Positions 34,249 through 42,990 of a DNA stretch of 64,000 nucleotides are shown one piece after another; position 1 is the first letter of the stretch, and each line of letters opens with the position of its first letter. The translations under genes and the position numbers were made by a program. The notes beneath the pieces are model-generated. The model did no database searches. It was not told the origin of the DNA and worked only from the letters and a program-made list of their open reading frames with translations. Origin of the DNA: JBMOUD01 sp049319665 (GTDB lineage: Bacteria; Pseudomonadota; Gammaproteobacteria; Enterobacterales; Enterobacteriaceae); assembly GCF_049319665.1 (NCBI RefSeq), contig NZ_JBMOUD010000012.1, positions 62,001 to 126,000 on the forward strand. Reading direction: 5' to 3'.

Positions 34249-35195
34249 CAGTAATCCTCCGCTAACCAGTCGCGGACCGGCAAGAAGTCACGATATAACG
34301 CGGCTTCCTGACTATCTGGTTCGGGGTGGAAGTTATACTCCCAACGAACCAGCGGCGGCATCGACATTAAAATGGACTCTGTGCGCCCACCTGTTTGTAA
34401 ACCGAATAGCGTGCCGCGATCCCACACCAGGTTAAATTCAACATAGCGGCCACGACGATAAAGTTGGAATTGGCGTTGGTGCTCGGTCCAGCTCAGTGAT
34501 TTACGTTTTTCGACGATAGGTAAATACGCGTCGGTGAAACCATTACCTACTGCCTGCATAAAAGCGAAAGCCGTGGTGAAGTCCGGGGTATTCAGGTCGT
34601 CAAAGAACAGGCCACCAATCCCACGCGCTTCATTGCGGTGCTTGATAAAGAAGTAGTCATCACACCATTTTTTATACTTAGGATAAACCTCATCACCGAA
34701 CGGCTGACACAATTGCTGGGCAGTAAGGTGCCAATGACGGGCGTCTTCTGCAAAACCGTAATATGGCGTCAGATCAAAACCGCCGCCAAACCACCACACC
34801 GGCGCTTCACCGTCTTTCTCGGCGATGAAAAAACGCACGTTTGCATGGCTAGTCGGAATAAAAGGGCTCAACGGATGAATAACCAGTGACACGCCCATAG
34901 CTTGAAAACTGCGTCCGGCCAGCTCAGGGCGATGCGCGGTAGCTGAAGCCGGTAGTGTGGCGCCATAGACGTGGGAGAAATTCACGCCGGCTTGTTCAAA
35001 TACCGCACCATTCGTCAGCACTCTGCTGCGACCGCCACCGCCTTCTTCACGCACCCATTGATCTTCAGTAAATTGCACCTGCCCATCGGCGGCAGCCAGC
35101 TGCTGGCAAATCGTATCTTGTAATGACAACAGGTAGTTTTTAACTGCAGAAATGTTTACTGGCGATGAAGAGATGCTGGACTGCGGTAGGCTCAC
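34248..35195 (-). CDS. hemF: Oxygen-dependent coproporphyrinogen III oxidase
   Basis: This encodes 315 residues from GTG 35195 (E. coli 299). It decarboxylates coproporphyrinogen III to protoporphyrinogen IX with oxygen, in the cytoplasm. The match is close: EEGGGGRSRVLTNGAVFEQA, ASATAHRPELAGRSFQAMGV, VWWFGGGFDLTPYYGF, NFHPE and RRGRYVEFNLVWDRGTLFGL. About 15 residues at the N-terminus are extra and poorly conserved, so the exact start is uncertain. It follows amiA, as in E. coli. Confidence 0.95.
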   Translation of the reverse strand: MSLPQSSISSSPVNISAVKNYLLSLQDTICQQLAAADGQVQFTEDQWVREEGGGGRSRVLTNGAVFEQAGVNFSHVYGATLPASATAHRPELAGRSFQAMGVSLVIHPLSPFIPTSHANVRFFIAEKDGEAPVWWFGGGFDLTPYYGFAEDARHWHLTAQQLCQPFGDEVYPKYKKWCDDYFFIKHRNEARGIGGLFFDDLNTPDFTTAFAFMQAVGNGFTDAYLPIVEKRKSLSWTEHQRQFQLYRRGRYVEFNLVWDRGTLFGLQTGGRTESILMSMPPLVRWEYNFHPEPDSQEAALYRDFLPVRDWLAEDY

Positions 35196-35290
35196 GGTGA
35201 ACTCTCTGGCTTAATCGAAGAATCAGTGCCCGGTGTTTCCCCGGGCAAAAGGAGCGACAGTATACTCTCTTTAATGCTCGCGCGTCAGCC

Positions 35291-36172
35291 TCAGCGCGGC
35301 ATTTGCTCATGGGTGTCAAAGTATTTGAAGAAATTGACGATCCCCTGAGAAATGGCTTGGGCAATCTCACGGCGAAACGCGGTGGTGCCAAGCAACTGCT
35401 CTTCATGGTGATTGGTAATAAATGATGTTTCGACCAAAATCGATGGAATTGACGGTGATTTCAGTACCACAAAGGCTGCTTGTTCGGTCTGTTGACTGTG
35501 TAGACGGTGCATTGGGCGGATCTGATCCAATACGTGATGGCCCAGCGTCAGACTGTTTTTGATCGTGTCGGTTTGCACCAGATCAAATAGCACCTGCTGT
35601 AAGTAGTTTTTATCCTCTTTGGCATATTTAGAGCCAGCCACTAAATCCGCATCGTTCTCTTTTTGCGACATATAGCGCGCCATGGCGCTGCTTGCGCCAC
35701 GGTTTGATAGTGCAAATACCGATGCGCCAGCTGCTTTCGGGCTGGTATAGCCATCAGCATGAATAGACACAAACAGGTCAGCCTGATGTTGGTGGGCGAT
35801 ATCGACACGTTGATATAGAGGAATAAAATGGTCGCCATCGCGGGTCATTTTCGCTTCCACGTGGCCGTGTGCATTGAGATATTCCCTTACATAGTGGGCA
35901 ATCTCTAATACCACGTGTTTCTCTTCTGTTCCTTCATGACCGATAGCACCGGAGTCAATGCCGCCGTGGCCTGGGTCAATCATCACTAATTTCTTTGCAC
36001 CCGGCGGTTTAGGCTTCGGCGCCGTTTTTGTAATGTGTTGCGTCTGTGCAGCAGCAGCCTGGCGACCTAACGCGCCAAAAGCCAGGCCCAGGCCGGTAAG
36101 CAACACTTGTCTGCGGGTTGCAGAACGAGGGAGTGGTTGGAAATTAAGGTATTTATTAAGTGGGTTTAACAT
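35291..36172 (-). CDS. amiA: N-acetylmuramoyl-L-alanine amidase AmiA
   Basis: This encodes 293 residues. A twin-arginine signal (ATRRQVLLTGLGLAFGAL) indicates Tat export to the periplasm. The amidase_3 domain includes the zinc motifs VMIDPGHGGIDSGAIG (His), the Glu of EEKHVVLEIA and FVSIHADGYTS, with the catalytic Glu in ILVETSFITNHHEE. It splits septal peptidoglycan during daughter-cell separation. It lies upstream of hemF with 95 bp between. Confidence 0.93.
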   Translation of the reverse strand: MLNPLNKYLNFQPLPRSATRRQVLLTGLGLAFGALGRQAAAAQTQHITKTAPKPKPPGAKKLVMIDPGHGGIDSGAIGHEGTEEKHVVLEIAHYVREYLNAHGHVEAKMTRDGDHFIPLYQRVDIAHQHQADLFVSIHADGYTSPKAAGASVFALSNRGASSAMARYMSQKENDADLVAGSKYAKEDKNYLQQVLFDLVQTDTIKNSLTLGHHVLDQIRPMHRLHSQQTEQAAFVVLKSPSIPSILVETSFITNHHEEQLLGTTAFRREIAQAISQGIVNFFKYFDTHEQMPR

Positions 36173-36407
36173 CAGACCACGATCTCATCTATGAGCACAA
36201 TGTGCATCTTATATAGGATCTGTCGCAGACGATCGAGATGATAACTATTACTGTTTATTAACGCTTTCGCGTCATATTGATGCCGTGATGCTCTATTTGC
36301 CAGATAACCTGCGGCAGAACTGGGATAAAAAACGCGAAATTTGATATTGCGTATCGGGCCGATCCCGCGATAATTAAGAAATAACTGACTAATAATGGCG
36401 AACAATG

Positions 36408-36833
36408 ATGGAAATTCGCATATTCCGGCAAGAAGATTTTGAAGAGGTGTTAACTCTGTGGGACCGCTGTGATTTGTTGCGGCCATGGAATGATCCTGAA
36501 ATGGATATCGAGCGTAAGATGAACCACGACCCGGAGCTGTTTTTGGTTGCCGAAGTCAGTGGTGAAATCGCCGGTTCAGTGATGGGGGGATACGACGGCC
36601 ATCGAGGTTCAGCTTATTACCTTGGTGTTCACCCTGATTACCGCGGCCGCGGTATCGCCAATGCGCTAATGAACCGCTTAGAGAAGAAGCTTATTGCCCG
36701 TGGATGCCCAAAAATCCAACTGATGATTCGTGCTGAGAATGACACAGTATTGAGCATGTATGAGAAGCTGGATTATGAAGTCCAAGATGTCATTAGTATG
36801 GGGAAACGATTAATCGTGGATCAGGAGTATTAA
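36408..36833 (+). CDS. ypeA: GNAT acetyltransferase YpeA
   Basis: This encodes 141 residues from ATG 36408 (an adjoining ATG at 36405 is possible). It is nearly the same as E. coli YpeA: EIRIFRQEDFEEVLTLWDRC, LLRPWNDPEMDIERKMNHD, then the acetyl-CoA site YLGVHPDYRGRGIANALMNR. The substrate is unknown. It is divergent from amiA. Element B begins about 50 bp after its stop. Confidence 0.93.
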   Translation: MEIRIFRQEDFEEVLTLWDRCDLLRPWNDPEMDIERKMNHDPELFLVAEVSGEIAGSVMGGYDGHRGSAYYLGVHPDYRGRGIANALMNRLEKKLIARGCPKIQLMIRAENDTVLSMYEKLDYEVQDVISMGKRLIVDQEY

Positions 36834-36882
36834 TGCTTGAGCGAGCATTGAGCGCTTTATTCAAGTTTGACCGAGCTTGAGG

Positions 36883-37583
36883 CGGTTTTGTAAAACCGGG
36901 AACGGTGTAAATTTCGATTTTTACACCAGTCAGGCGAATGTTTCGGTTTATCAGCGACTGTTCTCAATAGTGCATCGCCGCCTAAACCGACCGAAGGGGC
37001 GGTAAGCGCCGCCCCTTCCGGCTTCCCGCGCTTTTTGCTACTTCAACTCCGCATCCAGCGGAGGCTATGTTTCAGGTGCCACGGTGACAGGCGCAAATTT
37101 CATGGCTCCGCCATTCCTTCCTCGGGTTCGAGCCTGCTTCGCCGTCTCTCCACCACTTCGTCAGTGAAATTTTGAGTGCGCCACTAGGCTTTTTTAATTC
37201 AAATTTGTCTTTGTCTTTCTGTTTGTGCTGTTGATTTAAAAGCCGCTTAGCGCACTCAAAATGCCACCGCTGGAGTGGTGAAAGACAATGGGATTATCGT
37301 TGGCTTGAACCCGCAAGCGGGAAGCCTGGAAGGCTGGCATTTGCGCTATCACGGAAGTTTCTGAAACATAGCCTCCGCTGGTTCGGAGGCTAATGTATTG
37401 AAAGGGCTGGGGATCCCGAAGGGGAAAGCCCACTTTTCCCCTTCGGTCGGTTCGGTCACTCATGTGACATTAAACACTGCATTTGAAGAACCGAAACATT
37501 CATCGTTCTGGTTTTACAAAACCGAACAAGCACGGTTTGCTTGTACAATCGCAACACTCATCGTTCCCGGTTTTACAAAACCG
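36883..37583. repeat. Composite palindromic repeat element B
   Basis: A 700-bp element bounded by the palindromes cggttttgtaaaaccg (36883-36898) and cggttttacaaaaccg (37568-37583). As in element A, two inverted units surround a centre of about 68 bp, joined at 37164-37181 and the partly decayed partner at 37250-37262. Stem-loops lie at 36993-37018 (10-bp stem) and 37416-37446 (12-bp stem). Its reverse complement aligns with element A along its whole length, so A and B form an inverted pair around 6.5 kb. The remaining 37584-37767 contains the yfeZ promoter and a small hairpin (ccacctg / caggtgg). Confidence 0.8.
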
Positions 37584-37767
37584 TAAAACCTTCATCTGGT
37601 ATTAAAATTGCTCTGGCTCCACCTGTTTACAGGTGGTAAATCTTCCTGCTTGAGATTTTTTCTCTTCATTGCACTGATGTTTAGAAAAATAAGGTTTAAT
37701 ATCACCTGCGATATTGCCCCTGACGCGGAAATGAATCCGCCATCAACAAGGAAGCTTTTTCCAGGTT

Positions 37768-38214
37768 ATGAATCCTGATGATTACAATCACCACGGTATG
37801 TTGCGTTTGCCGCTGTGGTTCTGGACTATTTTGATTTTGCAGGCCCGTACTTGGTTGATATTCATATTGGCAGGAGCTTCTCGCCAGGAGGGGAATGAGC
37901 TGTTGGCGTTGTTTTATCCCGATCAGCATGCTTTTTGGTACGGCATGTTGCTGGGATTACCCCCGGCGCTAATCTTTGTGTTGAGCGGTCGGCGTCATCT
38001 TATTCCTCGAGTCTGGCAGGCTGGATATTGGCTGCTGTTGGCCGGGATGTTCGTGACCTTTGCGCTGCAAGCCCTGGGGTTATGGCAAACATCGGGATCG
38101 CTTTCGATTGTCGATATTATTTTGGCACTGTTAGATGCCGGAGCCTTGGCCTATTGGTTGCTAAGTCGCCGTTTACGCGCCTGTTTTGACGAGGCTTGCC
38201 GTCTGGCGGTGTAA
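37768..38214 (+). CDS. yfeZ: DUF2919 inner membrane protein YfeZ
   Basis: This encodes 148 residues with four hydrophobic segments. The start (NPDDYNHHGMLRLPLWFWTI) is characteristic of the YfeZ family. Position between ypeA and yfeY is the same as in E. coli. Function unknown. Confidence 0.85.
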   Translation: MNPDDYNHHGMLRLPLWFWTILILQARTWLIFILAGASRQEGNELLALFYPDQHAFWYGMLLGLPPALIFVLSGRRHLIPRVWQAGYWLLLAGMFVTFALQALGLWQTSGSLSIVDIILALLDAGALAYWLLSRRLRACFDEACRLAV

Positions 38215-38240
38215 TGCTGTCAGCGAGTATATTAATTTTT

Positions 38241-38262
38241 TGCCGCTTTTTTGCGGCACTTT
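38241..38262 (+). terminator. Terminator after yfeZ
   Basis: The short stem tgccgc / gcggca with a 6-base T loop is followed by ctttt. It lies 27 bp after the yfeZ stop. Confidence 0.55.
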
Positions 38263-38349
38263 TCATCTTGGCGGTACTCCAATAGCCGCTAAAAGATGAA
38301 ACGGTAGTCCATCAGGATGGCCGAAATGGACATGAAAGGAGTGAATTGA

Positions 38350-38949
38350 ATGACTATCCGCCCACTATTGTTGGCGCTGCCGCTGTTACTGACCGGCTGT
38401 TCCACCTTGTCGTCAATGCATATGCCACATATGTCTTGGTCAAGTTTTAATCCAATGAACTGGTTTGGCAGTAGCTTTAAAGTAACCGATCAAGGTGTCG
38501 GCGGTATTACTGCTGATACGCCGCTAACTGAAGACGCGATTAATGATGGTCTTAAAGGTGACTTTAAGCTGCGTAGCGGTATGTCGATGAGTGCCAATAA
38601 GATCCGTACCTTCTATCAGGCGATGGATGATAAACAGGTCAAAATCACGATTAGCGGTGAGCCGAAAGGCAAAGTTACACGCATTGACGTAACAGACAGT
38701 GATATTCCTAGCCAGTGGGGCGTGAAGATTGGTTCACCTTTCAGCGATATCTACAGCAAAGCTTTTGAGCATTGTTCGAAAGGTCAGGGGGACGATAGGT
38801 TGAATGTCGTTTGCGCTGCGCCAAATAGCCAACATGTTAGCTATGTTTATAGCGGCATGTGGAATGGACCAGAATCGTTGATGCCGTCTGATGATACGCT
38901 TAAGTCATGGAAAGTAAGCAAAATTATCTGGCAGGCTAACCGCCAATAA
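38350..38949 (+). CDS. yfeY: RpoE-regulated lipoprotein YfeY
   Basis: This encodes 199 residues. A lipoprotein signal with lipobox LLTGC (Cys at residue 17) directs it to the outer membrane. The mature protein (FNPMNWFGSSFKVTDQGVGG, ITADTPLTEDAINDGL) matches the DUF1131 family, known in E. coli as a sigma-E regulated lipoprotein. GAAAGGAG precedes ATG 38350. It lies before yfeX, as in E. coli. Confidence 0.9.
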   Translation: MTIRPLLLALPLLLTGCSTLSSMHMPHMSWSSFNPMNWFGSSFKVTDQGVGGITADTPLTEDAINDGLKGDFKLRSGMSMSANKIRTFYQAMDDKQVKITISGEPKGKVTRIDVTDSDIPSQWGVKIGSPFSDIYSKAFEHCSKGQGDDRLNVVCAAPNSQHVSYVYSGMWNGPESLMPSDDTLKSWKVSKIIWQANRQ

Positions 38950-39134
38950 TCACCGGTGCCTTGCTTTGTTGTGGCAGAAATCGACAGGTTTCTCACCTAA
39001 ATGTGCAAGGCAAATAGCCTCGAATCCGGTATGATATCCGACAAAATAATACCCGTTTCCCCCGCCGATATTGCGCTAATTTGCGGGGGAAAAGAAGAAG
39101 GCTTGTAGCCCTCTCTTGATTTAAGGACTATTTG

Positions 39135-40034
39135 ATGACTGAGATTCAGAGCGGTACTTTGCTTGAGCATTGTCGTTTTGCCATTTATATCGAAGCTAAT
39201 GCACAAGGCAGTCTTGATGCGTTACGCGCCGGGGCTCGTACTTTTTGCCATTCACTGCGTGAGATCCAGGCTAAATTCCCTGATGAAAAAGTCGGTGCGA
39301 CGCTGGCTTTCGGCCATAGCGTATGGCGAGATCTTTCCGCAGGCCAAGGTGCTAGTGAGTTAAAACCTTTTACCCCGCTGGGTAAAGGCTTGGCTCCTGC
39401 AACGCAGCGCGATGTTTTAATCCATATCCAATCATTACGTCATGACGTTAACTTTGTGTTGGCGCAGGCTGCATTGGCTGCATTCGGTGACAGCATTCAG
39501 GTTGAAGAGGAAACTCACGGTTTTCGCGGCATTGAAGAACGCGATCTCAGCGGCTTTGTTGATGGCACTGAGAACCCGAAAGATGAGCAACGCGCGATTG
39601 TTGCTACCATTGCGGAAGGTGAGGAAGACGAAGGCGGTAGCTATGTGATGGTGCAGCGTTGGAAGCACAATCTTAAACAGTGGCAGCGTATGCGTGTTGA
39701 GCAACAAGAGCAAATCATCGGCCGCACTAAGTTGACTGATGAAGAGCTGCCATCTGACCAGCGTCCAGATACGTCACACGTCAGCCGCGTTGATCTGAAA
39801 GAAGAGGGCAAAGGCCTGAAAATTCTGCGCCAGAGCCTGCCTTATGGCACGGCAAGTGGTGAGCATGGCCTGTATTTCATTACCTATTGTGCACGTTTGC
39901 ACAATATCGAAAAACAGCTGCTCAGCATGTTTGGTGAGTTGGACGGCAAATACGATGGGTTGCTGCGTTTTACCCGCCCGCTGACCGGCAGTTATTACTT
40001 TGCTCCTTCCTTAACCCGTCTGCTTTCTCTGTAA
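39135..40034 (+). CDS. yfeX: Dye-decolorizing (DyP-type) haem peroxidase YfeX
   Basis: This encodes 299 residues from ATG 39135; a TTG directly upstream is less likely. The distal GXXDG motif is present (FVDGTENP) with its catalytic Asp, and the proximal haem-ligand His lies in the region TSHVSRVDLKEEGKGLKILR. The C-terminal end carries FTRPLTGSYYFAPSLTRL. It is a cytoplasmic porphyrin/haem peroxidase; de-ferrochelatase activity has been debated for the family. An AAGGA ribosome site lies upstream. Confidence 0.93.
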   Translation: MTEIQSGTLLEHCRFAIYIEANAQGSLDALRAGARTFCHSLREIQAKFPDEKVGATLAFGHSVWRDLSAGQGASELKPFTPLGKGLAPATQRDVLIHIQSLRHDVNFVLAQAALAAFGDSIQVEEETHGFRGIEERDLSGFVDGTENPKDEQRAIVATIAEGEEDEGGSYVMVQRWKHNLKQWQRMRVEQQEQIIGRTKLTDEELPSDQRPDTSHVSRVDLKEEGKGLKILRQSLPYGTASGEHGLYFITYCARLHNIEKQLLSMFGELDGKYDGLLRFTRPLTGSYYFAPSLTRLLSL

Positions 40035-40047
40035 TATCTTCTTTAAT

Positions 40048-40103
40048 CCGGCACAACGTTTTTTCCGGCACACAATATTTTCTGGCACACAATGTTGTGC
40101 CGG
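40048..40103. terminator. Long palindrome after yfeX with internal repeats
   Basis: Perfect 10-bp arms (ccggcacaac / gttgtgccgg) enclose two more copies of the motif (c/t)(c/t)ggcacaca, so the region has three direct repeats within an inverted repeat. It follows the yfeX stop by 14 bp and may terminate that transcript. The remaining 150 bp up to cysP should hold the CysB-dependent promoter, but I cannot mark it. Confidence 0.5.
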
Positions 40104-40256
40104 AATCTTCCTCGTATTCCCTTATAGCATTTGAGACTTAAAAATCGCCAAATGGTATATAAAACCGTTACTGCTCTGCCGGTACTTCTAAATACACTGT
40201 TAACTATCTAGTGGCCTCTTTGTGCCGCGCCGCATGTGTATTAAGGATGGTAGGGC

Positions 40257-41285
40257 ATGAAAAAACGTGGGATCAAAAAGGCCATTCAGCAAGGGGCACT
40301 TGCTGCCGTTCTGTTGGCTAGCGGTGTGGCGTCGGTTTCAGCGACTGAACTGCTTAACAGCTCTTATGATGTTGCTCGGGAATTGTTTGCCGCACTCAAC
40401 CCGCCGTTTGAACAGCAATGGGCAACGCAAAACGCCGGAGATAAACTGGTAATCAAGCAATCCCATGCAGGCTCATCAAAACAAGCACTGGCGATTCTAC
40501 AAGGGTTGAAAGCTGATGTTGTCACCTATAACCAGGTGACGGATGTCCAAGTGCTACACGATCGCGGCAATCTTATTCCAGCAGATTGGCAAACGCGCTT
40601 ACCCAACAATAGCTCGCCGTTCTATTCCACCATGGCCTTCTTGGTGCGCAAAGATAACCCGAAACACATTCACACTTGGGAAGATTTGACCCGTGATGAT
40701 GTGAAATTGGTTTTCCCTAATCCTAAAACGTCTGGCAATGGCCGCTACACCTATTTGGCGGCACTAGGGGCATTCAATATTCAAGACGGTAATGACCAAG
40801 CGAAAACGCAACAGCTAATGGGCCGCTTTATCAAGAACGTGGCGGTGTTTGATGTTGGTGGGCGTGGCGCAACGACGACATTTGTCGAACGCGGTATCGG
40901 TGACGTGTTGATTAGTTTTGAGTCGGAAGTGAACAACATTCGTAAAGAATACGGTAGCGATAAATATGAAGTTATCGTGCCGCCGGTTGATATTTTGGCC
41001 GAATTCCCCGTCGCTTGGGTGGATAAAAATGTAGAGAAGAACGGTACAGAGAAAGCGGCGAAGGCTTATCTCAACTATTTGTGGAGCCCACAAGCGCAGA
41101 AAATCATTACCAGTTTTAACTATCGTGTTTATGACAAACAGGCAATGGCCGCTGCAGCGGGTCAGTTCCCAACCACTAAGCTCTTCAAGGTTGAGGACCA
41201 ATTTGGCAGTTGGCCACAGGTTATGCAAACCCATTTCAGCAGCGGTGGTCTGCTGGATAAGTTGATTGAACAAGGTCACCAATAA
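40257..41285 (+). CDS. cysP: Thiosulfate/sulfate-binding periplasmic protein
   Basis: This encodes 342 residues with a signal peptide (cleavage near VSA 30). The family stretches are LLNSSYDVARELFAALNPPF, VIKQSHAGSSKQALAILQGL, ADVVTYNQVTDV and NPKTSGNGRYTYLAALG, which contain the sulfate-binding residues. It delivers thiosulfate and sulfate to CysUWA. First gene of cysPUWA; the stop overlaps the ATG of cysU. Confidence 0.93.
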   Translation: MKKRGIKKAIQQGALAAVLLASGVASVSATELLNSSYDVARELFAALNPPFEQQWATQNAGDKLVIKQSHAGSSKQALAILQGLKADVVTYNQVTDVQVLHDRGNLIPADWQTRLPNNSSPFYSTMAFLVRKDNPKHIHTWEDLTRDDVKLVFPNPKTSGNGRYTYLAALGAFNIQDGNDQAKTQQLMGRFIKNVAVFDVGGRGATTTFVERGIGDVLISFESEVNNIRKEYGSDKYEVIVPPVDILAEFPVAWVDKNVEKNGTEKAAKAYLNYLWSPQAQKIITSFNYRVYDKQAMAAAAGQFPTTKLFKVEDQFGSWPQVMQTHFSSGGLLDKLIEQGHQ

Positions 41286-42115
41286 TGTTGTTGTCCAGTA
41301 AACGGGTATTGCCCGGTTTCACATTGAGTCTCGGCAGTAGCCTGCTGTTTGTCTGTCTGGTGCTGTTATTGCCACTTAGCGCACTGGTTATGCAGTTATC
41401 ACATATGACGCTGGCTCAATATTGGTCAGTAGTCAGCGATGGGCAGGTCGTGGCCGCTTATAAAGTCACGCTGCTGGCGGCGGCTGTTGCCAGCCTGTTT
41501 AACTGTGTTTTCGGCATGCTGATGGCGTGGATACTGACCCGTTATGAGTTTCCGGGAAAAAGCGTTCTCGATGGCTTAATGGATTTGCCTTTTGCGTTGC
41601 CAACCGCGGTTGCGGGCTTGACGCTAGCCGGACTGTTTTCAGTCAACGGTTTTTACGGTGAATGGCTGGCCAAGTTTGATATCAAAGTGGCTTATACCTG
41701 GCTGGGGATTGCGGTTGCCATGGCCTTTACCAGCATTCCTTTTGTCGTGCGCACGGTGCAACCGGTGCTGGAAGAGTTGGGCCCAGAATATGAAGAAGCG
41801 GCAGAAACCCTCGGTGCTTCGCGCTGGCAGAGTTTCCGTCGCGTGGTGTTGCCAGAAGTGATGCCGTCATTGCTGGCAGGAACTGCGTTGTCATTTACAC
41901 GCAGTTTGGGTGAGTTCGGCGCGGTGATTTTTATCGCCGGTAATATCGCCTGGAAGACTGAAGTGACCTCGTTGATGATTTTTGTGCGCTTGCAAGAGTT
42001 TGATTATCCGGCGGCTAGCGCTATCGCCTCGGTGATCCTCGCTGCGTCATTACTACTGCTCTTTAGCATTAACACATTACAAAGCCGCTATGGCCGCCGT
42101 TTAGGAGGCAAATAA
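41285..42115 (+). CDS. cysU: Sulfate/thiosulfate ABC permease CysU (CysT)
   Basis: This encodes 276 residues with six membrane segments. It carries DLPFALPTAVAGLTLAGLFS and the coupling loop YEEAAETLGASRWQSFRRVV, typical of CysT. One-base overlaps with both cysP and cysW show translational coupling. Confidence 0.95.
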   Translation: MLLSSKRVLPGFTLSLGSSLLFVCLVLLLPLSALVMQLSHMTLAQYWSVVSDGQVVAAYKVTLLAAAVASLFNCVFGMLMAWILTRYEFPGKSVLDGLMDLPFALPTAVAGLTLAGLFSVNGFYGEWLAKFDIKVAYTWLGIAVAMAFTSIPFVVRTVQPVLEELGPEYEEAAETLGASRWQSFRRVVLPEVMPSLLAGTALSFTRSLGEFGAVIFIAGNIAWKTEVTSLMIFVRLQEFDYPAASAIASVILAASLLLLFSINTLQSRYGRRLGGK

Positions 42116-42990
42116 TGGCTGATATTTCGCTGCTAGAACAGGGCCAGCGTCGCCGCATCGACTGGGTTAAATGGCTGTTGATTGGCATCGGCGCCCTGAT
42201 AACGTTCCTGCTGTTAGTGGTGCCGCTGATTACTATTTTTGGTCTGGCATTTTCTGAAGGTATTGCTGCCGTTGGACGTAATCTGGCCGATACCGATATG
42301 CTGCACGCTATCTGGCTCACGCTATTAATGGCGCTGATTACCGTGCCGGTTAATTTGATTTTCGGTACCTTGCTGGCCTGGCTGGTGGCGCGATTTAACT
42401 TCCCCGGCCGCCAGTTGTTATTAACCTTAATCGATGTGCCATTTGCTGTCTCACCGGTGGTGGCGGGCCTACTGTACCTGCTGTTTTATGGTTCTAACGG
42501 TCCGCTTGGTCACTGGCTTGATGCACATAATATTCAAATTATGTTCGCCTGGCCGGGAATGGTGCTAGTCACCATTTTTGTCACTTGTCCTTTTGTTATC
42601 CGTGAATTGGTACCGGTGATGCTGAGTCAAGGCAGTCATGAGGATGAAGCGGCGGTGCTATTAGGTGCCTCCGGCTGGCAGATGTTCCGCCGGGTAACTT
42701 TACCTAATATTCGCTGGGCGCTGTTATATGGCGTGGTATTGACCAACGCGCGAGCAATTGGTGAGTTTGGTGCGGTATCGGTGGTATCAGGTTCTATTCG
42801 TGGTGAAACCTTTACCTTGCCGCTACAGGTTGAATTACTCCATCAGGATTACAATATTGCCGGTGCGTTTACTGCCGCCGCGTTATTAACTCTGTTGGCG
42901 ATCGTAACCCTATTTTTGAAGAGTGGCTTGAAGTGGCGTTTAGCCCGCCACAATGTCCAGCTTGGACAGGAGGAACGTAATGAGCATTGA
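42115..42990 (+). CDS. cysW: Sulfate/thiosulfate ABC permease CysW
   Basis: This encodes 291 residues with six membrane segments. Matching stretches are DVPFAVSPVVAGLLYLLFYG, then HEDEAAVLLGASGWQMFRRV and NARAIGEFGAVSVVSGSIRG. It is the second channel subunit. Its end overlaps cysA by 11 bp. Confidence 0.95.
   Translation: MADISLLEQGQRRRIDWVKWLLIGIGALITFLLLVVPLITIFGLAFSEGIAAVGRNLADTDMLHAIWLTLLMALITVPVNLIFGTLLAWLVARFNFPGRQLLLTLIDVPFAVSPVVAGLLYLLFYGSNGPLGHWLDAHNIQIMFAWPGMVLVTIFVTCPFVIRELVPVMLSQGSHEDEAAVLLGASGWQMFRRVTLPNIRWALLYGVVLTNARAIGEFGAVSVVSGSIRGETFTLPLQVELLHQDYNIAGAFTAAALLTLLAIVTLFLKSGLKWRLARHNVQLGQEERNEH

Noticed and set aside
37236..37463. A 75-codon minus-strand frame in element B.
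   Set aside because: It lies entirely in the repeat unit and is not kept in the matching unit of element A.
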